Shown: positions 33,889-42,561 of the stretch, piece after piece
Layout: every line of letters starts with the position of its first letter
Numbering within the stretch: position 1 is the first letter of the stretch
NCBI GenBank assembly: GCA_022823775.1
Contig: JAJEHI010000045.1
Span: 1-49,894, forward strand
Origin: Defluviicoccus sp.
GTDB taxonomy: Bacteria > Pseudomonadota > Alphaproteobacteria > MPNO01
Direction of reading: 5' to 3'
DNA: 49,894 nucleotides
Program-made: the position numbers and the translations under genes
Notes under the pieces: generated by a model
Told to the model about the DNA's origin: nothing
Databases searched by the model: none
The model's input: the letters and a program-made list of their open reading frames with translations, nothing else

Positions 33889-34612
33889 GTTTTTCCGGGA
33901 GGCGCGGCAGCAGGGTGCGGACATGGCCGAGCAGCAGCCGGTACATGCTCCGCTCGCGAAGGCTCATGCCCCGCACCCTCTCGGAATAGTGCCGTTCCGC
34001 CTGTTTGAGGACGGTTCGGGAAGTCAGGGTCGTTCGGTCCCGGAACAGCTCGTCGCCCCATCCGGCTTCGAGGAGTTTTGTCGTCACGCCCATCCGGAGC
34101 CGTTCCTCGTATTTCCCTTCGTTGTTCGGCTCGCCCAGGCCGAGGCTCGATACCCACGTCACGCAGATGTGCAGGGCGCCGACCCCGTCGAACGACTCCA
34201 GCGCCCTGGCCGCCGCGTGAGCGATGCGCCGGTCGCAGGAGACAGTCCCGCCGGATACATGACGCCGGATCTTCTTCTTGAGCTCCTCGAAAGACACGAT
34301 CTCATACCCCGCGTCCTGCAGGATGTGGCTCATCCCCTGGTGCAGGAATACGGAGAACTCGGAACCGATGCCGCTGCCGCCCACGTGAAGGAACAGCCGG
34401 CCCTTGTCCTCGAAATCCTCTCCTCTGAGGATTTTCTTCAGATCCCTCTCGGTCCTCGCGAGACCGTCGAACACTTCCGTCACCGCCTCGTGCACGCTCT
34501 TCTCGGCGTGTTTGGGATGAGGAACGACATGTTCCGCGATCGTCTGACAACCGGCGGACATGCAAAGGACGGCGGACAGGCACAAGGCCGGGAGCCGACG
34601 ATTCCGTTTCAC
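33881..34612 (-). CDS. Lipoprotein of unknown function
   Basis: The predicted 243-residue protein starts VKRNRRLPALCLSAVLCMSAGCQ, a lipoprotein signal with a lipobox-like SAGC (Cys near residue 22), so the mature protein would be anchored in a membrane. The rest is soluble, with a Gly-rich FLHVGGSGIGSEF stretch and a helical C-terminus rich in Arg. No family is recognised. The GTG at 34612 is chosen because it gives an intact signal peptide; the ribosome binding site is not strong. It is flanked by two dehydrogenase gene copies, one broken and one intact. Confidence 0.5.
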   Translation of the reverse strand: MKRNRRLPALCLSAVLCMSAGCQTIAEHVVPHPKHAEKSVHEAVTEVFDGLARTERDLKKILRGEDFEDKGRLFLHVGGSGIGSEFSVFLHQGMSHILQDAGYEIVSFEELKKKIRRHVSGGTVSCDRRIAHAAARALESFDGVGALHICVTWVSSLGLGEPNNEGKYEERLRMGVTTKLLEAGWGDELFRDRTTLTSRTVLKQAERHYSERVRGMSLRERSMYRLLLGHVRTLLPRLPEKRR

Positions 34613-35055
34613 GCGCGCACCCGGTGCAACGATACGAGGCCGCGCCGGCAGCCGTTTCCGAAATACGCGCTTACGGTTTTCGGCCGGACGGACGATTCGA
34701 CGACCGCGATCTCCATGCCGTTTCCTCCGATGCGCGTCCGGGGTCGAGGTCCCGCCGGCGGGCTCGCCGATCCGTTCGTGCCATGTGCCGGTCGGATCCA
34801 TTAAAGCACTTTTCGACCGGCCACGATCACGGCGGGCTGTGCCCGTGAGCGACCGGGTAGAAGGGTGACTTCACGACGCGCCGCTCCCGGCTTGCCGCCT
34901 CCCCTCCCGCCTGCGGGAGGGGCCGGGAGGGCGGTCGGAGAAATACTGTGGCGGCCTGGAAGCGGAATGGATAATGCCGTGTCGGGCAGGATTCATGCCG
35001 ATGCGGCATGGCAGGCGCCGCGCCGGATCGTGTCCGAACGTTCGCGTCCATCCCC
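34613..35055. other. 443-base spacer with one repeat half-element
   Basis: No convincing gene is seen. At about 34896-34935 a single half of the dispersed palindromic family occurs: CCCCTCCCGC pairs with GCGGGAGGGG around a short loop. The rest, toward the end of the dehydrogenase gene, shows no clear structure. Confidence 0.55.
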
Positions 35056-35781
35056 CTACCCCGGCAGATACGCCGCGAACTCCTTCTCCACCGCTTTCGC
35101 ATCGGCGGCGAGGCCCTGGCTGACTCCTTCGGCCATGACGCCGGGGTAGATGTCCTCCTCTCCCGCCTCGACGGCGTCGAGGGCGGCGTTGGCGACGTCG
35201 GCGGGGTCTTCCAGCGGCGGCGGGTTCATGTCGCCCATGCGGGTGTTTATCGCGCCGGGCATGACGGCGACCGTCAGCGTGCCCTGCGCCGCGAGTTCGG
35301 CGCGCACCCCCTGGGTAAGCGACAGGGCCGCGGCCTTGGATCCGCAGTAGGTGCCGATCATGGGCAGGTTTACCCGGCTCAGCAGCGACAGCATGTTGAC
35401 GATGGCGCCGCCGCCGTTGGCGGCCAGCACCGGGCCGAACCGGCGGCACATCTCCATGGTGCCGAAATAGTTGACCTCCATCTCGTCGCGCGCGTTCCTC
35501 AGGGCGTCGTCGTCGGAGATCGGGCGGTTGCGGTTCACGCCGGCATTGTTGATCAGCAGGGTGACGTCGCCGCACTCGGCCGCCGCCTCCGCGATCCGGC
35601 CGTGGTCGGTCACGTCGAGCGCGAGCGGCCTGACCCGGCCGTCCGGTGCCTCGTAGCCGTCGGTGGAACGCATGGCGGCATAGATTTTCGCCGCGCCGCG
35701 GTCGAGCAGGACCCGGACGAAGGCTTCGCCGACCCCCCGGTTGGCGCCGGTCACCAGCGCCACGCTGTCCTTTACGTTCAT
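35056..35781 (-). CDS. Short-chain dehydrogenase/reductase (internal start within the longer frame)
   Basis: These 241 residues make a complete classical SDR: cofactor motif TGANRGVG (11-18), NNAG (78-81) and catalytic Tyr145-x-x-x-Lys149 in TYCGSKAAAL. The ATG at 35781 has its own Shine-Dalgarno, GGGAGAAGAG, about 6 bases upstream, so independent translation is likely although the ATPase frame enters without a stop. It would oxidise or reduce an alcohol or ketone with NAD(P). Fragments of the same C-terminus occur at 29594-29839 and 33778-33888. Confidence 0.87.
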   Translation of the reverse strand: MNVKDSVALVTGANRGVGEAFVRVLLDRGAAKIYAAMRSTDGYEAPDGRVRPLALDVTDHGRIAEAAAECGDVTLLINNAGVNRNRPISDDDALRNARDEMEVNYFGTMEMCRRFGPVLAANGGGAIVNMLSLLSRVNLPMIGTYCGSKAAALSLTQGVRAELAAQGTLTVAVMPGAINTRMGDMNPPPLEDPADVANAALDAVEAGEEDIYPGVMAEGVSQGLAADAKAVEKEFAAYLPG

Positions 35782-36636
35782 GCTCAGCTCTTCTCCCAGT
35801 TGGTTGTCCGCCGTCCGGGCGACCCAGCCCGGATCGACATCGGGCAGCGGAATCGCGTTCAGCAGCCGTCGGGTGTAGGGGTGGCGAGGCGATGCGAAGA
35901 TCGCGGCGCATTCGCCCTGTTCCACCGCCCGGCCGTTCAGCATCACCATGACCCGGTCGCACACGGTGCGGACGACCGAAAGATCATGGCTGATGAACAG
36001 GAGCGCAAGGCCGAGATCCCGCCGCAATTCCCGCAGCAGCGCCAGGATCTGGGCCTGGCTCGACATGTCGAGACCGGAGACGATCTCGTCGGCGACGACC
36101 AGCCGGGGCCGCAGGGCGATGGCCCGCGCGATACCGATGCGCTGGCGCTCGCCGCCCGATAGCTCGTGGGGATATCGCTCGCCGTGGGCCGGCCGCAGCG
36201 CGACCCGTTCGAGCAGCGCGTCGACCTGGCGCCGCGCCTCGGCCCGCGTCGCTGCCCGGCCGTGGAGGTGCAGCGGCTGGGCGACGATGTCGGCCACCCG
36301 GCGGCGCGGGTTGAGCGAGGATTGCGGGTCCTGGAAGATCATCTGGAACTGGGCGCGCAGCGGGCGCAGCCGCTCTTCCGTCAGGTTCGCGATGTCCCGC
36401 CCGTCGAACAGCAGGCGGCCCGCGGTCGGGCGGTGGAGGCGGACCAGGGTGCGTCCCAGGCTGGTCTTGCCCGAGCCGCTCTCGCCGACGACGCCCAGCG
36501 TATCGCCCGGCGCGATCGCGAGGTCGATGCCGTGCAGGATATCGACCGGCGGGGCCGGGCCGAAGGGCGGCTTGCGGCTGTAATCCGGCAGCGAGAGGCG
36601 CAGGCCGGCGGCTTCCAGCAGGACGGACTCAGCCAT
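35056..36636 (-). CDS. Oligopeptide/dipeptide ABC transporter ATPase (OppF/DppF type), in frame with an SDR
   Basis: The first 285 residues are an OppF/DppF-type ATPase: Walker A GESGSGKT (51-58), Q-loop IFQDPQSSLNP, signature LSGGE (159-163), Walker B LVVADE (179-184) and the HPYTRRLL peptide-transporter segment (252-259). Family members usually continue to about 320 residues and stop. Here no stop occurs, and the frame runs on through the start of the short-chain dehydrogenase for a 526-residue total. The gene overlaps the OppD-type gene by 8 bases. Whether a fusion protein is made, or the dehydrogenase is translated from its own start, is unknown. Confidence 0.85.
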   Translation of the reverse strand: MAESVLLEAAGLRLSLPDYSRKPPFGPAPPVDILHGIDLAIAPGDTLGVVGESGSGKTSLGRTLVRLHRPTAGRLLFDGRDIANLTEERLRPLRAQFQMIFQDPQSSLNPRRRVADIVAQPLHLHGRAATRAEARRQVDALLERVALRPAHGERYPHELSGGERQRIGIARAIALRPRLVVADEIVSGLDMSSQAQILALLRELRRDLGLALLFISHDLSVVRTVCDRVMVMLNGRAVEQGECAAIFASPRHPYTRRLLNAIPLPDVDPGWVARTADNQLGEELSMNVKDSVALVTGANRGVGEAFVRVLLDRGAAKIYAAMRSTDGYEAPDGRVRPLALDVTDHGRIAEAAAECGDVTLLINNAGVNRNRPISDDDALRNARDEMEVNYFGTMEMCRRFGPVLAANGGGAIVNMLSLLSRVNLPMIGTYCGSKAAALSLTQGVRAELAAQGTLTVAVMPGAINTRMGDMNPPPLEDPADVANAALDAVEAGEEDIYPGVMAEGVSQGLAADAKAVEKEFAAYLPG

Positions 36637-37534
36637 GGCTTCCGTGCGCGGCGTCGTAGGCCAGCGCTTCGGCGTTCAGCCGCGCGGTCAGCGCCTCGGG
36701 CACCGGGCGCAGCAGGTCGCCCGGCCGGTCGTGGCGCGGCGTCGCGGCGATCAGCGCACGGGTGTAATCGTGCTCCGGCGCTTCGACGATCCGACGCGTC
36801 TCGCCGGTCTCCAGCACACGTCCGCCGTGCAGCACCGTGACCCGGTCGCAGATTTTGGCGACCACGCCGAGATCGTGGGTGACGAACAGGATCGACGCGC
36901 CTTCCTGCGCCTGCATCCGCTTGATCAGCGCGAGCACCTGGCGCTGGACCGTCACGTCGAGCGCGGTGGTCGGCTCGTCGGCGACGATCAGCCTGGGCCG
37001 GCAGGCGAAGGCGATGGCGATCAGCACGCGCTGACGCATGCCGCCGCTGATCTCGTGCGGATACTGGCGCAGGACCCGTTCAGGCGCGCGGACATGGACC
37101 TCGTTCAGCAGCTCCAGCGCCCGGGCGCCCGCGGCTGGCCGGTCCATCCCCAGATGCAGGCGCAGCACGTCGGCGATCTGCGCGCCGATTCGGTGGGCCG
37201 GGTTCAGCGAGGTCATCGGGTCCTGCGGGATCAGCCCCATGCCCCGGCCCATCAGCGCGCGGCGTTCGCGCTCGGACAGGTGGGTCACGTCGCGGCCCTC
37301 GAACAGCACCGAGCCGCCGGATATCCGCGCGGGCGACGGCTGGATGCCGAGAACTGCCTTGCCGATCATGGTCTTGCCGGCGCCGGATTCGCCCACCAGC
37401 CCGTGCACCTCGCTCGGCGCGATGTCAAGCGAAGCCCCGCGCAGGATCGGCGTGTGCCGCCCCCGGCCCGCGATCGCCAGGTGCAGGTCGCGAACCGAGA
37501 GGATGGGCCGGTCCCGTGGCGGCGCGCCGGTCAT
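36629..37534 (-). CDS. Oligopeptide/dipeptide ABC transporter ATPase (OppD/DppD type)
   Basis: This 301-residue ATPase has Walker A GESGAGKT (48-55), Q-loop IPQDPMTSLNP, signature ISGGMRQR, Walker B RLIVADEPTTALD and the H-loop FVTHDLGVV. The DYTRALIAATP segment marks the peptide/opine/nickel importer family. It pairs with the OppF-type ATPase on the two permeases encoded just upstream. Its start overlaps the OppC-type stop by 4 bases and its end overlaps the next ATPase by 8, so the genes are tightly coupled. Confidence 0.95.
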   Translation of the reverse strand: MTGAPPRDRPILSVRDLHLAIAGRGRHTPILRGASLDIAPSEVHGLVGESGAGKTMIGKAVLGIQPSPARISGGSVLFEGRDVTHLSERERRALMGRGMGLIPQDPMTSLNPAHRIGAQIADVLRLHLGMDRPAAGARALELLNEVHVRAPERVLRQYPHEISGGMRQRVLIAIAFACRPRLIVADEPTTALDVTVQRQVLALIKRMQAQEGASILFVTHDLGVVAKICDRVTVLHGGRVLETGETRRIVEAPEHDYTRALIAATPRHDRPGDLLRPVPEALTARLNAEALAYDAAHGSHG

Positions 37535-38421
37535 CGGCGCATCGCCGGGTCGAGCGCGTCCTTCAGCCCGTCGCCGAGCGCATTCAGCGCCAGCACCAGC
37601 GCGATGACGCAGAGTATGGGGAGGATCATCAGCCAGGGCGCTTGGTTCACGTATTTCCGACCGTCCGAAATCATGCCGCCCCAGGTTGGAAAATCGGACG
37701 CGAGCGACAGGTTCACGTAGCTCAGGATCGCCTCGACGATCACCGCGATGCCCATCTCCAGCGTGAACAGGACGATCAGCAGCGGCACAACGTTGGGCAG
37801 GATTTCGCGCCACAGGATGCGCGCGCGGCCGAGCCCGATCGTGACGGCGGAGGCGACATAGTCCTGCTGCTTCTGCGCCATGGTTTCCGCCCGCACGACC
37901 CGGCAGAAGCGCGTCCAGTCGATCGCCGCGATCGCGATGACGACCGAGTGCAGGCCGGTTCCCATCACGGCCACCAGCACGATCGAGAGCAGCACGGCCG
38001 GAAAGGCCATCCAGATCTCGACCAGGCGCGAGATCGTAATATCGATCCAACCGCCGAAATAGCCGGCGATCAGGCCGAGGACGGTCCCGAGCAGCCCGGC
38101 CGCCGCGGCCGCGGCGACGGCGACGAAGAGCGCGATCCGCGCGCCGTATATCAGCCGGGACAGGATGTCGCGGCCGAGATTGTCGGTGCCGAAGAGGTAG
38201 CCGGCTTCCGCCTCGTCCGACCAGACGGGCGGGACGTATTGCAGAAGGAGGTCCTGCTCGACCGGGTCGCGCGGCGCGAGCAGCGGCGCGAAAATGGCGG
38301 CGAGCGCGAAGAACAGCAGCACCGCGCCGCCCAGCACGACCCGGCGGTTCGTGAGCAGCCGGCGGGTCGTCGCACCCGTTGCGCGCGGCCGCCGCGCGCC
38401 GGAGACCGCCGCCTCAGCCAT
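37531..38421 (-). CDS. Dipeptide-type ABC transporter permease (OppC/DppC type)
   Basis: This 296-residue inner-membrane protein has the OppC N-terminal segment, DNLGRDILSRLIYGAR, and the cytoplasmic EAA loop around VRAETMAQKQQDYVASA, TIGLGRARILWREILPN. About six membrane helices are visible. It forms the channel with the OppB-type protein whose gene overlaps its start by 8 bases. The ATG at 38421 fits the family. Confidence 0.95.
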   Translation of the reverse strand: MAEAAVSGARRPRATGATTRRLLTNRRVVLGGAVLLFFALAAIFAPLLAPRDPVEQDLLLQYVPPVWSDEAEAGYLFGTDNLGRDILSRLIYGARIALFVAVAAAAAAGLLGTVLGLIAGYFGGWIDITISRLVEIWMAFPAVLLSIVLVAVMGTGLHSVVIAIAAIDWTRFCRVVRAETMAQKQQDYVASAVTIGLGRARILWREILPNVVPLLIVLFTLEMGIAVIVEAILSYVNLSLASDFPTWGGMISDGRKYVNQAPWLMILPILCVIALVLALNALGDGLKDALDPAMRR

Positions 38422-39424
38422 GGCGCATCCGCGGGTTCAGGAGCGCGTAGCTCATGTCGACCAGCAGGTTGATGGCGATGAACAGCACCGCGAAAGTGAG
38501 CACGAGGCCCTGGATCAGCGGCAGGTCGCGGTTGATGACGGCGTCGATCGCCATGTTGCCGATGCCGGGATAGGAGAAGATCTTCTCGACCAGCACCGTC
38601 CCGCCGACCAGGAAGGTGAACTGGACGCCGGTGAGCGTCACGGTCGGCACCAGCGCGTTGCGCAACGCCTCGCGGCAGACGATGCGCGCCCGGGAGAAGC
38701 CCTTGACCCGCGCCATCAGGATGTAGTCCTGGGTCATCGCTTCGTTTATCGACGTCTTGAGCACCCGCGCGACGATCGCCGCCAGCGGCAGCGCGAGGGC
38801 GGCGGCCGGCAGGACGGTGTGCAGCAACACCGATCCGAAAGCGTCGAAGCGCAGTCGCGCGAGGCTCTCGATCAGCAGGAAGCCGGTCGCGCCCCTGAAC
38901 CCGACGTCATGGCCGATCCGGCCGGAGATCGGCAGCCCGTCGAGCGCGAAGACGACGACGAACAGGATGAACAGGAGCGCCCACAGGAAGTCCGGGATCG
39001 CGAGAATGAAGCCGGCGGCGCCGTCGACCGTCGCCTCGCCCGCCCGGCCGCGCCAATAGGCGCCGGCGAGCGCCATCGTCCCGCCCAGCGCGATCGCCAT
39101 CGCCATCGCGACCAGGCACAGCTCGATCGTCACAGGCAGACGTCCGAGCACCAGCTCCATCACGTCCTGGCGCATGGAGATCGAGGTGCCGAAATCGCCG
39201 GCGGCGAGATCGCGCAGGTAATAGAGGAACTGGACCGCGATGCTCTCGTCCAGCCCGTAGAGCCGGCGCAGCTCGGCGATGTCGGCGTCCGTCGCCCCCG
39301 GCCCGATCAGCATGGCGATCGGATCGCCCGGCACGACGCGCAGCAGCACGAACACGACGACCGCGACGCCGAACAGCGTCGGGACGGCCAGCAGCAGCCG
39401 GCGGAACAGGAAGGTCCAGGACAC
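38414..39424 (-). CDS. Dipeptide-type ABC transporter permease (OppB/DppB type)
   Basis: This 336-residue protein starts LFRRLLLAVPTLFGVAVVVFVLLRVVPGDP, a typical OppB N-terminus (shown by residues about 6-33). The EAA loop SINEAMTQDYILMARVKGFS and GTVLVEKIFSYPGIG also match the family. The start is GTG at 39424 with a weak ribosome binding site. It is separated from the upstream binding-protein gene by 135 bases holding a long inverted repeat. Confidence 0.94.
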   Translation of the reverse strand: MSWTFLFRRLLLAVPTLFGVAVVVFVLLRVVPGDPIAMLIGPGATDADIAELRRLYGLDESIAVQFLYYLRDLAAGDFGTSISMRQDVMELVLGRLPVTIELCLVAMAMAIALGGTMALAGAYWRGRAGEATVDGAAGFILAIPDFLWALLFILFVVVFALDGLPISGRIGHDVGFRGATGFLLIESLARLRFDAFGSVLLHTVLPAAALALPLAAIVARVLKTSINEAMTQDYILMARVKGFSRARIVCREALRNALVPTVTLTGVQFTFLVGGTVLVEKIFSYPGIGNMAIDAVINRDLPLIQGLVLTFAVLFIAINLLVDMSYALLNPRMRHG

Positions 39425-39457
39425 GGGCGGACGATCGGAAGACGCGCGAGCGGGCCG

Positions 39458-39548
39458 CCCTTCGATACGCCGCTTCGCGGCTACTCAGGGTGAGGGTGAA
39501 TACACGACTTCCTCATCCCGAGTAGGCGCGCCAGCGCCGTATCGAGGG
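39458..39548. repeat. Long imperfect inverted repeat between binding-protein and permease genes
   Basis: The left arm (39458-39495, from CCCTTCGATACGCCGC to GGTGAGG) and the right arm (39511-39548, from CCTCATCCCGAGTAGG to CGTATCGAGGG) are largely complementary over nearly 38 bases with a 15-base loop. As RNA it would form a large hairpin in the transcript of the ABC operon. This is a different repeat family from the CCTCCCGC elements. Confidence 0.85.
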
Positions 39549-39559
39549 ACGCGCCGCCC

Positions 39560-41104
39560 CTACCCCTTCGAGATCGCGTGCGGCAGGACGAAGTTCGCGA
39601 AGTGGCCCTGGAACTTGAGGCCCTTCTTGAACACGACCGGCTGGACCTGCTGGTAAAGCGGGAAGACGTAGGCCTTGTCGGCGATGTAGCGGTTGACCTT
39701 CCGCCAGCCGGCGATCCGCTTCGCCTCGTCTTTCTCGCCCCACAGGGGACCGATCATCCCGTCGAGATCGTCGGTGTCCCAGGTCGAATGCGGCGACGGG
39801 CCGAACATCGCATGGCCGGTCGAGGTGGTGGGATCGCCGATCGAGTTGCCCCAGTTGTAGAAGGCGGCCGGCGCCAGCTTGTCCTGGGCGCGCAACTCGA
39901 AATGCTTGGCGACCTCGTAGACCTCGATCTCAGCCTGGATGCCGACCTTGCGCCACATGCCGACGATGGCCTGGATCACCTCGTAATCCTTGGCGATGTA
40001 GCCCCGCGTGGTCTGGATCTTGAACCTGACCGGCTTGTCCTTCGAATAGCCGGATTTCGCGAGCAACGCCGCCGCGGCCTCGGGGTCGTAGGGCGTCTTC
40101 ACATCCGGATCGAAGCCGGTATAGGGCGGCGCCAGCAGGGTTTCGATGGGGACGCCGTAGCCGCGCAGCAACCGGTCGACGATCGCCTTCTTGTTTACCG
40201 CCATCACCGCCGCCCGGCGCACGTTGATGTCGGTCATCGGCTCGACGTCGTTGAAGAAGATCATGGCGATGTCGGAAACCGGCGTGGCCGCGCCTTCGAG
40301 ACCGTCCTTTGCGCGCAGCCGGTCGTATTCCTCGAACGGAATGTTGAGGGTGAGGTCCGACCGACCGCTTTCGATTTCGGCGATCCGCGCCGCCGGATCG
40401 GTGACGAACTTGAACACCACGGTCTTGAAGGCCGGCGCGGCGCCCCAGTAGTTGGGGTTCGCCTTGAGACGGACGAAGGAGCCGCGCTGGAACTCGTCCA
40501 CTATGTAGGGGCCGGAGCCCATCGTCTGCTTCTCGAAGCCCTCCTTGCCGACCTTCTCGTAGTGATGCGGCGGCAGGACATAGGCGGTGAGGAACGCCAT
40601 CCACTTGAAGAGGTCCGGCGTGTACTGCTTGACGTCGCCGGTGACGACGTTGCCCTCGGCCTTCAGGTTGGCGACCGACGCCCATATGAACGACACAGGG
40701 TTGCCGGTCTTGGAGTCCGCGACGCGTCGGAGGTTCCAGACGATGTCCTCGGCGGTAATCGGCTTGCCGTCCTGCCATTTGGCGCCCTGGCGCACCTCCA
40801 TGCGGATTTTGGTCTTGTCGTCGGTCCAGCCCCATTTCGTCAACAGGCCGGGCCGGAAGCTCAGATCGGCATTCTGGTCGACATACTGGTCGAACACGCA
40901 TTTGTAGATCGACATGAGCTGCGGGTTGACCGAGGACAGGCCGGTCGTCGGGTCCCAGGCCGGCAGCGGCACGTGATAGGCGACGGTCAGCGTGTCGCCG
41001 ATCGCCGCCGCCGCTTCCCGGTCGAACAGCAGCGAGCCGAGGCCCGCGGCGGCGCCCACGGCGCCGGCGGTGTGCAGGAACTGCCTGCGGTCGAGATGGG
41101 TCAT
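39560..41104 (-). CDS. ABC transporter substrate-binding protein, family 5 (peptide/opine type), Tat signal
   Basis: This 514-residue protein has a twin-arginine signal (DRRQFLHTAGAVG, cut near AAA-IG). The family 5 extracellular binding fold follows, with KWQDGKPITAEDIVWNLRR, GSGPYIVDEF and LKANPNYWG landmarks. It binds a peptide or similar solute and hands it to the OppBCDF-type components downstream. The ATG at 41104 has GGGAG upstream. It is first in the operon; the long inverted repeat after it may favour higher expression of the binding protein than of the permeases. Confidence 0.95.
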   Translation of the reverse strand: MTHLDRRQFLHTAGAVGAAAGLGSLLFDREAAAAIGDTLTVAYHVPLPAWDPTTGLSSVNPQLMSIYKCVFDQYVDQNADLSFRPGLLTKWGWTDDKTKIRMEVRQGAKWQDGKPITAEDIVWNLRRVADSKTGNPVSFIWASVANLKAEGNVVTGDVKQYTPDLFKWMAFLTAYVLPPHHYEKVGKEGFEKQTMGSGPYIVDEFQRGSFVRLKANPNYWGAAPAFKTVVFKFVTDPAARIAEIESGRSDLTLNIPFEEYDRLRAKDGLEGAATPVSDIAMIFFNDVEPMTDINVRRAAVMAVNKKAIVDRLLRGYGVPIETLLAPPYTGFDPDVKTPYDPEAAAALLAKSGYSKDKPVRFKIQTTRGYIAKDYEVIQAIVGMWRKVGIQAEIEVYEVAKHFELRAQDKLAPAAFYNWGNSIGDPTTSTGHAMFGPSPHSTWDTDDLDGMIGPLWGEKDEAKRIAGWRKVNRYIADKAYVFPLYQQVQPVVFKKGLKFQGHFANFVLPHAISKG

Positions 41105-41238
41105 GGTTTTCTCCCTTCGGAAGCGTCTGCCGCGTAACGCGGCGTCGCGGCTCTCTCCACGGTGGGCGAAAACATAATCCGCCCGTGCCGCGCTGGCGAG
41201 AACGCAAAAGCGACGGGCCGCGGTCCTGCGGGCGCCGG

Positions 41239-42546
41239 TCACCTCATCAATCCGGGGAGGAACAGGGAGATTTCCGGGAAGGCGACCAGGAGCGCGACGA
41301 CGACGACCTCGCAGGCGAGGAACCAGGCGACGCCGCGGAAGATGGTGCCGAGCGGCACCTCGTCGCGGACCACGCTCTTGACGATATAGACGTTGAACCC
41401 GACCGGCGGCGTCATCAGCCCGATCTCGAGATACTTGATGACCAGCACGCCGAGCCAGACGAGGTCGAGATTGAGCGCCTCGAACATCGGCAGCAGCAGC
41501 GGCAGCGTCAGGAGCATCAGCCCGAGCGGCTCGAGAAACATGCCGAGGACGACGTAGATCAGCGAGGTCGCCAGCACCAGCAGCAACGGATCGAGCGCCC
41601 AGTCGCCGATCATCTCGCCGATGAAGAACGGAACGCCGCTGAGCGCGAGGAAGCGGGTCAGCAGCACCGCGCCGATGGCGATGAAGAAGATCTTCGCCGT
41701 GCCGAGAAGCGCTTCCATGACGCTGGTCCGGAACAGGTCCCAGCTCATGCGCCCCTGGGCGGTGGCGATGACGAAGGACAGGAACGCGCCGAAGGCGCCC
41801 GCCTCGGTCGGCGTCACCAGCCCGGAATAGATCCCTCCGACGATGCCGAGAATGAGCACCACGATCGGCCACACGTCGGCAAGCGCCGCGATCTTCCGGC
41901 CGAGCGGTATCTTCTCCCGCACCGGCGGGGCGAGCGAGGGGTTGAGGCTGCAGCGCGTGACGATCATCGCGGCGTAGACGACGGCGGTCAGGATTCCGGG
42001 CAGAACGCCGGCGATCAGGAGCTGCGCGATCGAGGTCTCCGCGAAGATGCCGTAGAGCACCATCAGGATGGAAGGCGGGATCAGCGAGCCCAGCGTTCCG
42101 GCCGCGACCACCACCCCGGTCGAGAGCCCCTTGTCGTAGCCGTGGCCGATCATCTCCGGGATGGTGATGCGGCCCATCGCCGCCGCGGTCGCGAGGCTCG
42201 ATCCGGACGCGGCGGAAAAACCGGCGCAGGCGAAATTGCTGGCGACCGCGAGCCCGCCCGGCAAATTGCCGAGCCACAGCCGCGCGGCCTGGAACAGCGA
42301 TGCGCTGATACCCGAATGATGCGCCACCGCGCCCATGAGGAGGAACATCGGAATCGCCGAGATCGACCAGTTGGCCGCGAACTCGAATGGCGTGTTCTTG
42401 ATTACCCCGGCGGCGACGCCGGGGCCGCGGATGAGTACGATGCCGATGATCGAAACGCCGCCGAGCGCGACGCCGATCGGCACCCGGATCGCGATCAGCG
42501 CGAGCACGGCGCCGATTCCGGCGAATCCGATCTCGAGATGGGTCAC
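41239..42546 (-). CDS. TRAP transporter large permease (DctM family), second set
   Basis: This 435-residue protein has DctM signatures FSAASGSSLATAAAMGRI, GSLIPPSILMVLYGIFAET and GLMTPPVGFNVYIVK, and about 12 helices. The GTG at 42546 follows GGGGACG. It lies 15 bases after the DctQ gene. The binding protein for this set is on the opposite strand at 43274. It is not closely alike in detail to the DctM at 30164, so the two sets probably carry different acids. Confidence 0.94.
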   Translation of the reverse strand: MTHLEIGFAGIGAVLALIAIRVPIGVALGGVSIIGIVLIRGPGVAAGVIKNTPFEFAANWSISAIPMFLLMGAVAHHSGISASLFQAARLWLGNLPGGLAVASNFACAGFSAASGSSLATAAAMGRITIPEMIGHGYDKGLSTGVVVAAGTLGSLIPPSILMVLYGIFAETSIAQLLIAGVLPGILTAVVYAAMIVTRCSLNPSLAPPVREKIPLGRKIAALADVWPIVVLILGIVGGIYSGLVTPTEAGAFGAFLSFVIATAQGRMSWDLFRTSVMEALLGTAKIFFIAIGAVLLTRFLALSGVPFFIGEMIGDWALDPLLLVLATSLIYVVLGMFLEPLGLMLLTLPLLLPMFEALNLDLVWLGVLVIKYLEIGLMTPPVGFNVYIVKSVVRDEVPLGTIFRGVAWFLACEVVVVALLVAFPEISLFLPGLMR

Positions 42547-42561
42547 GTCAGGCGTCCCCGC

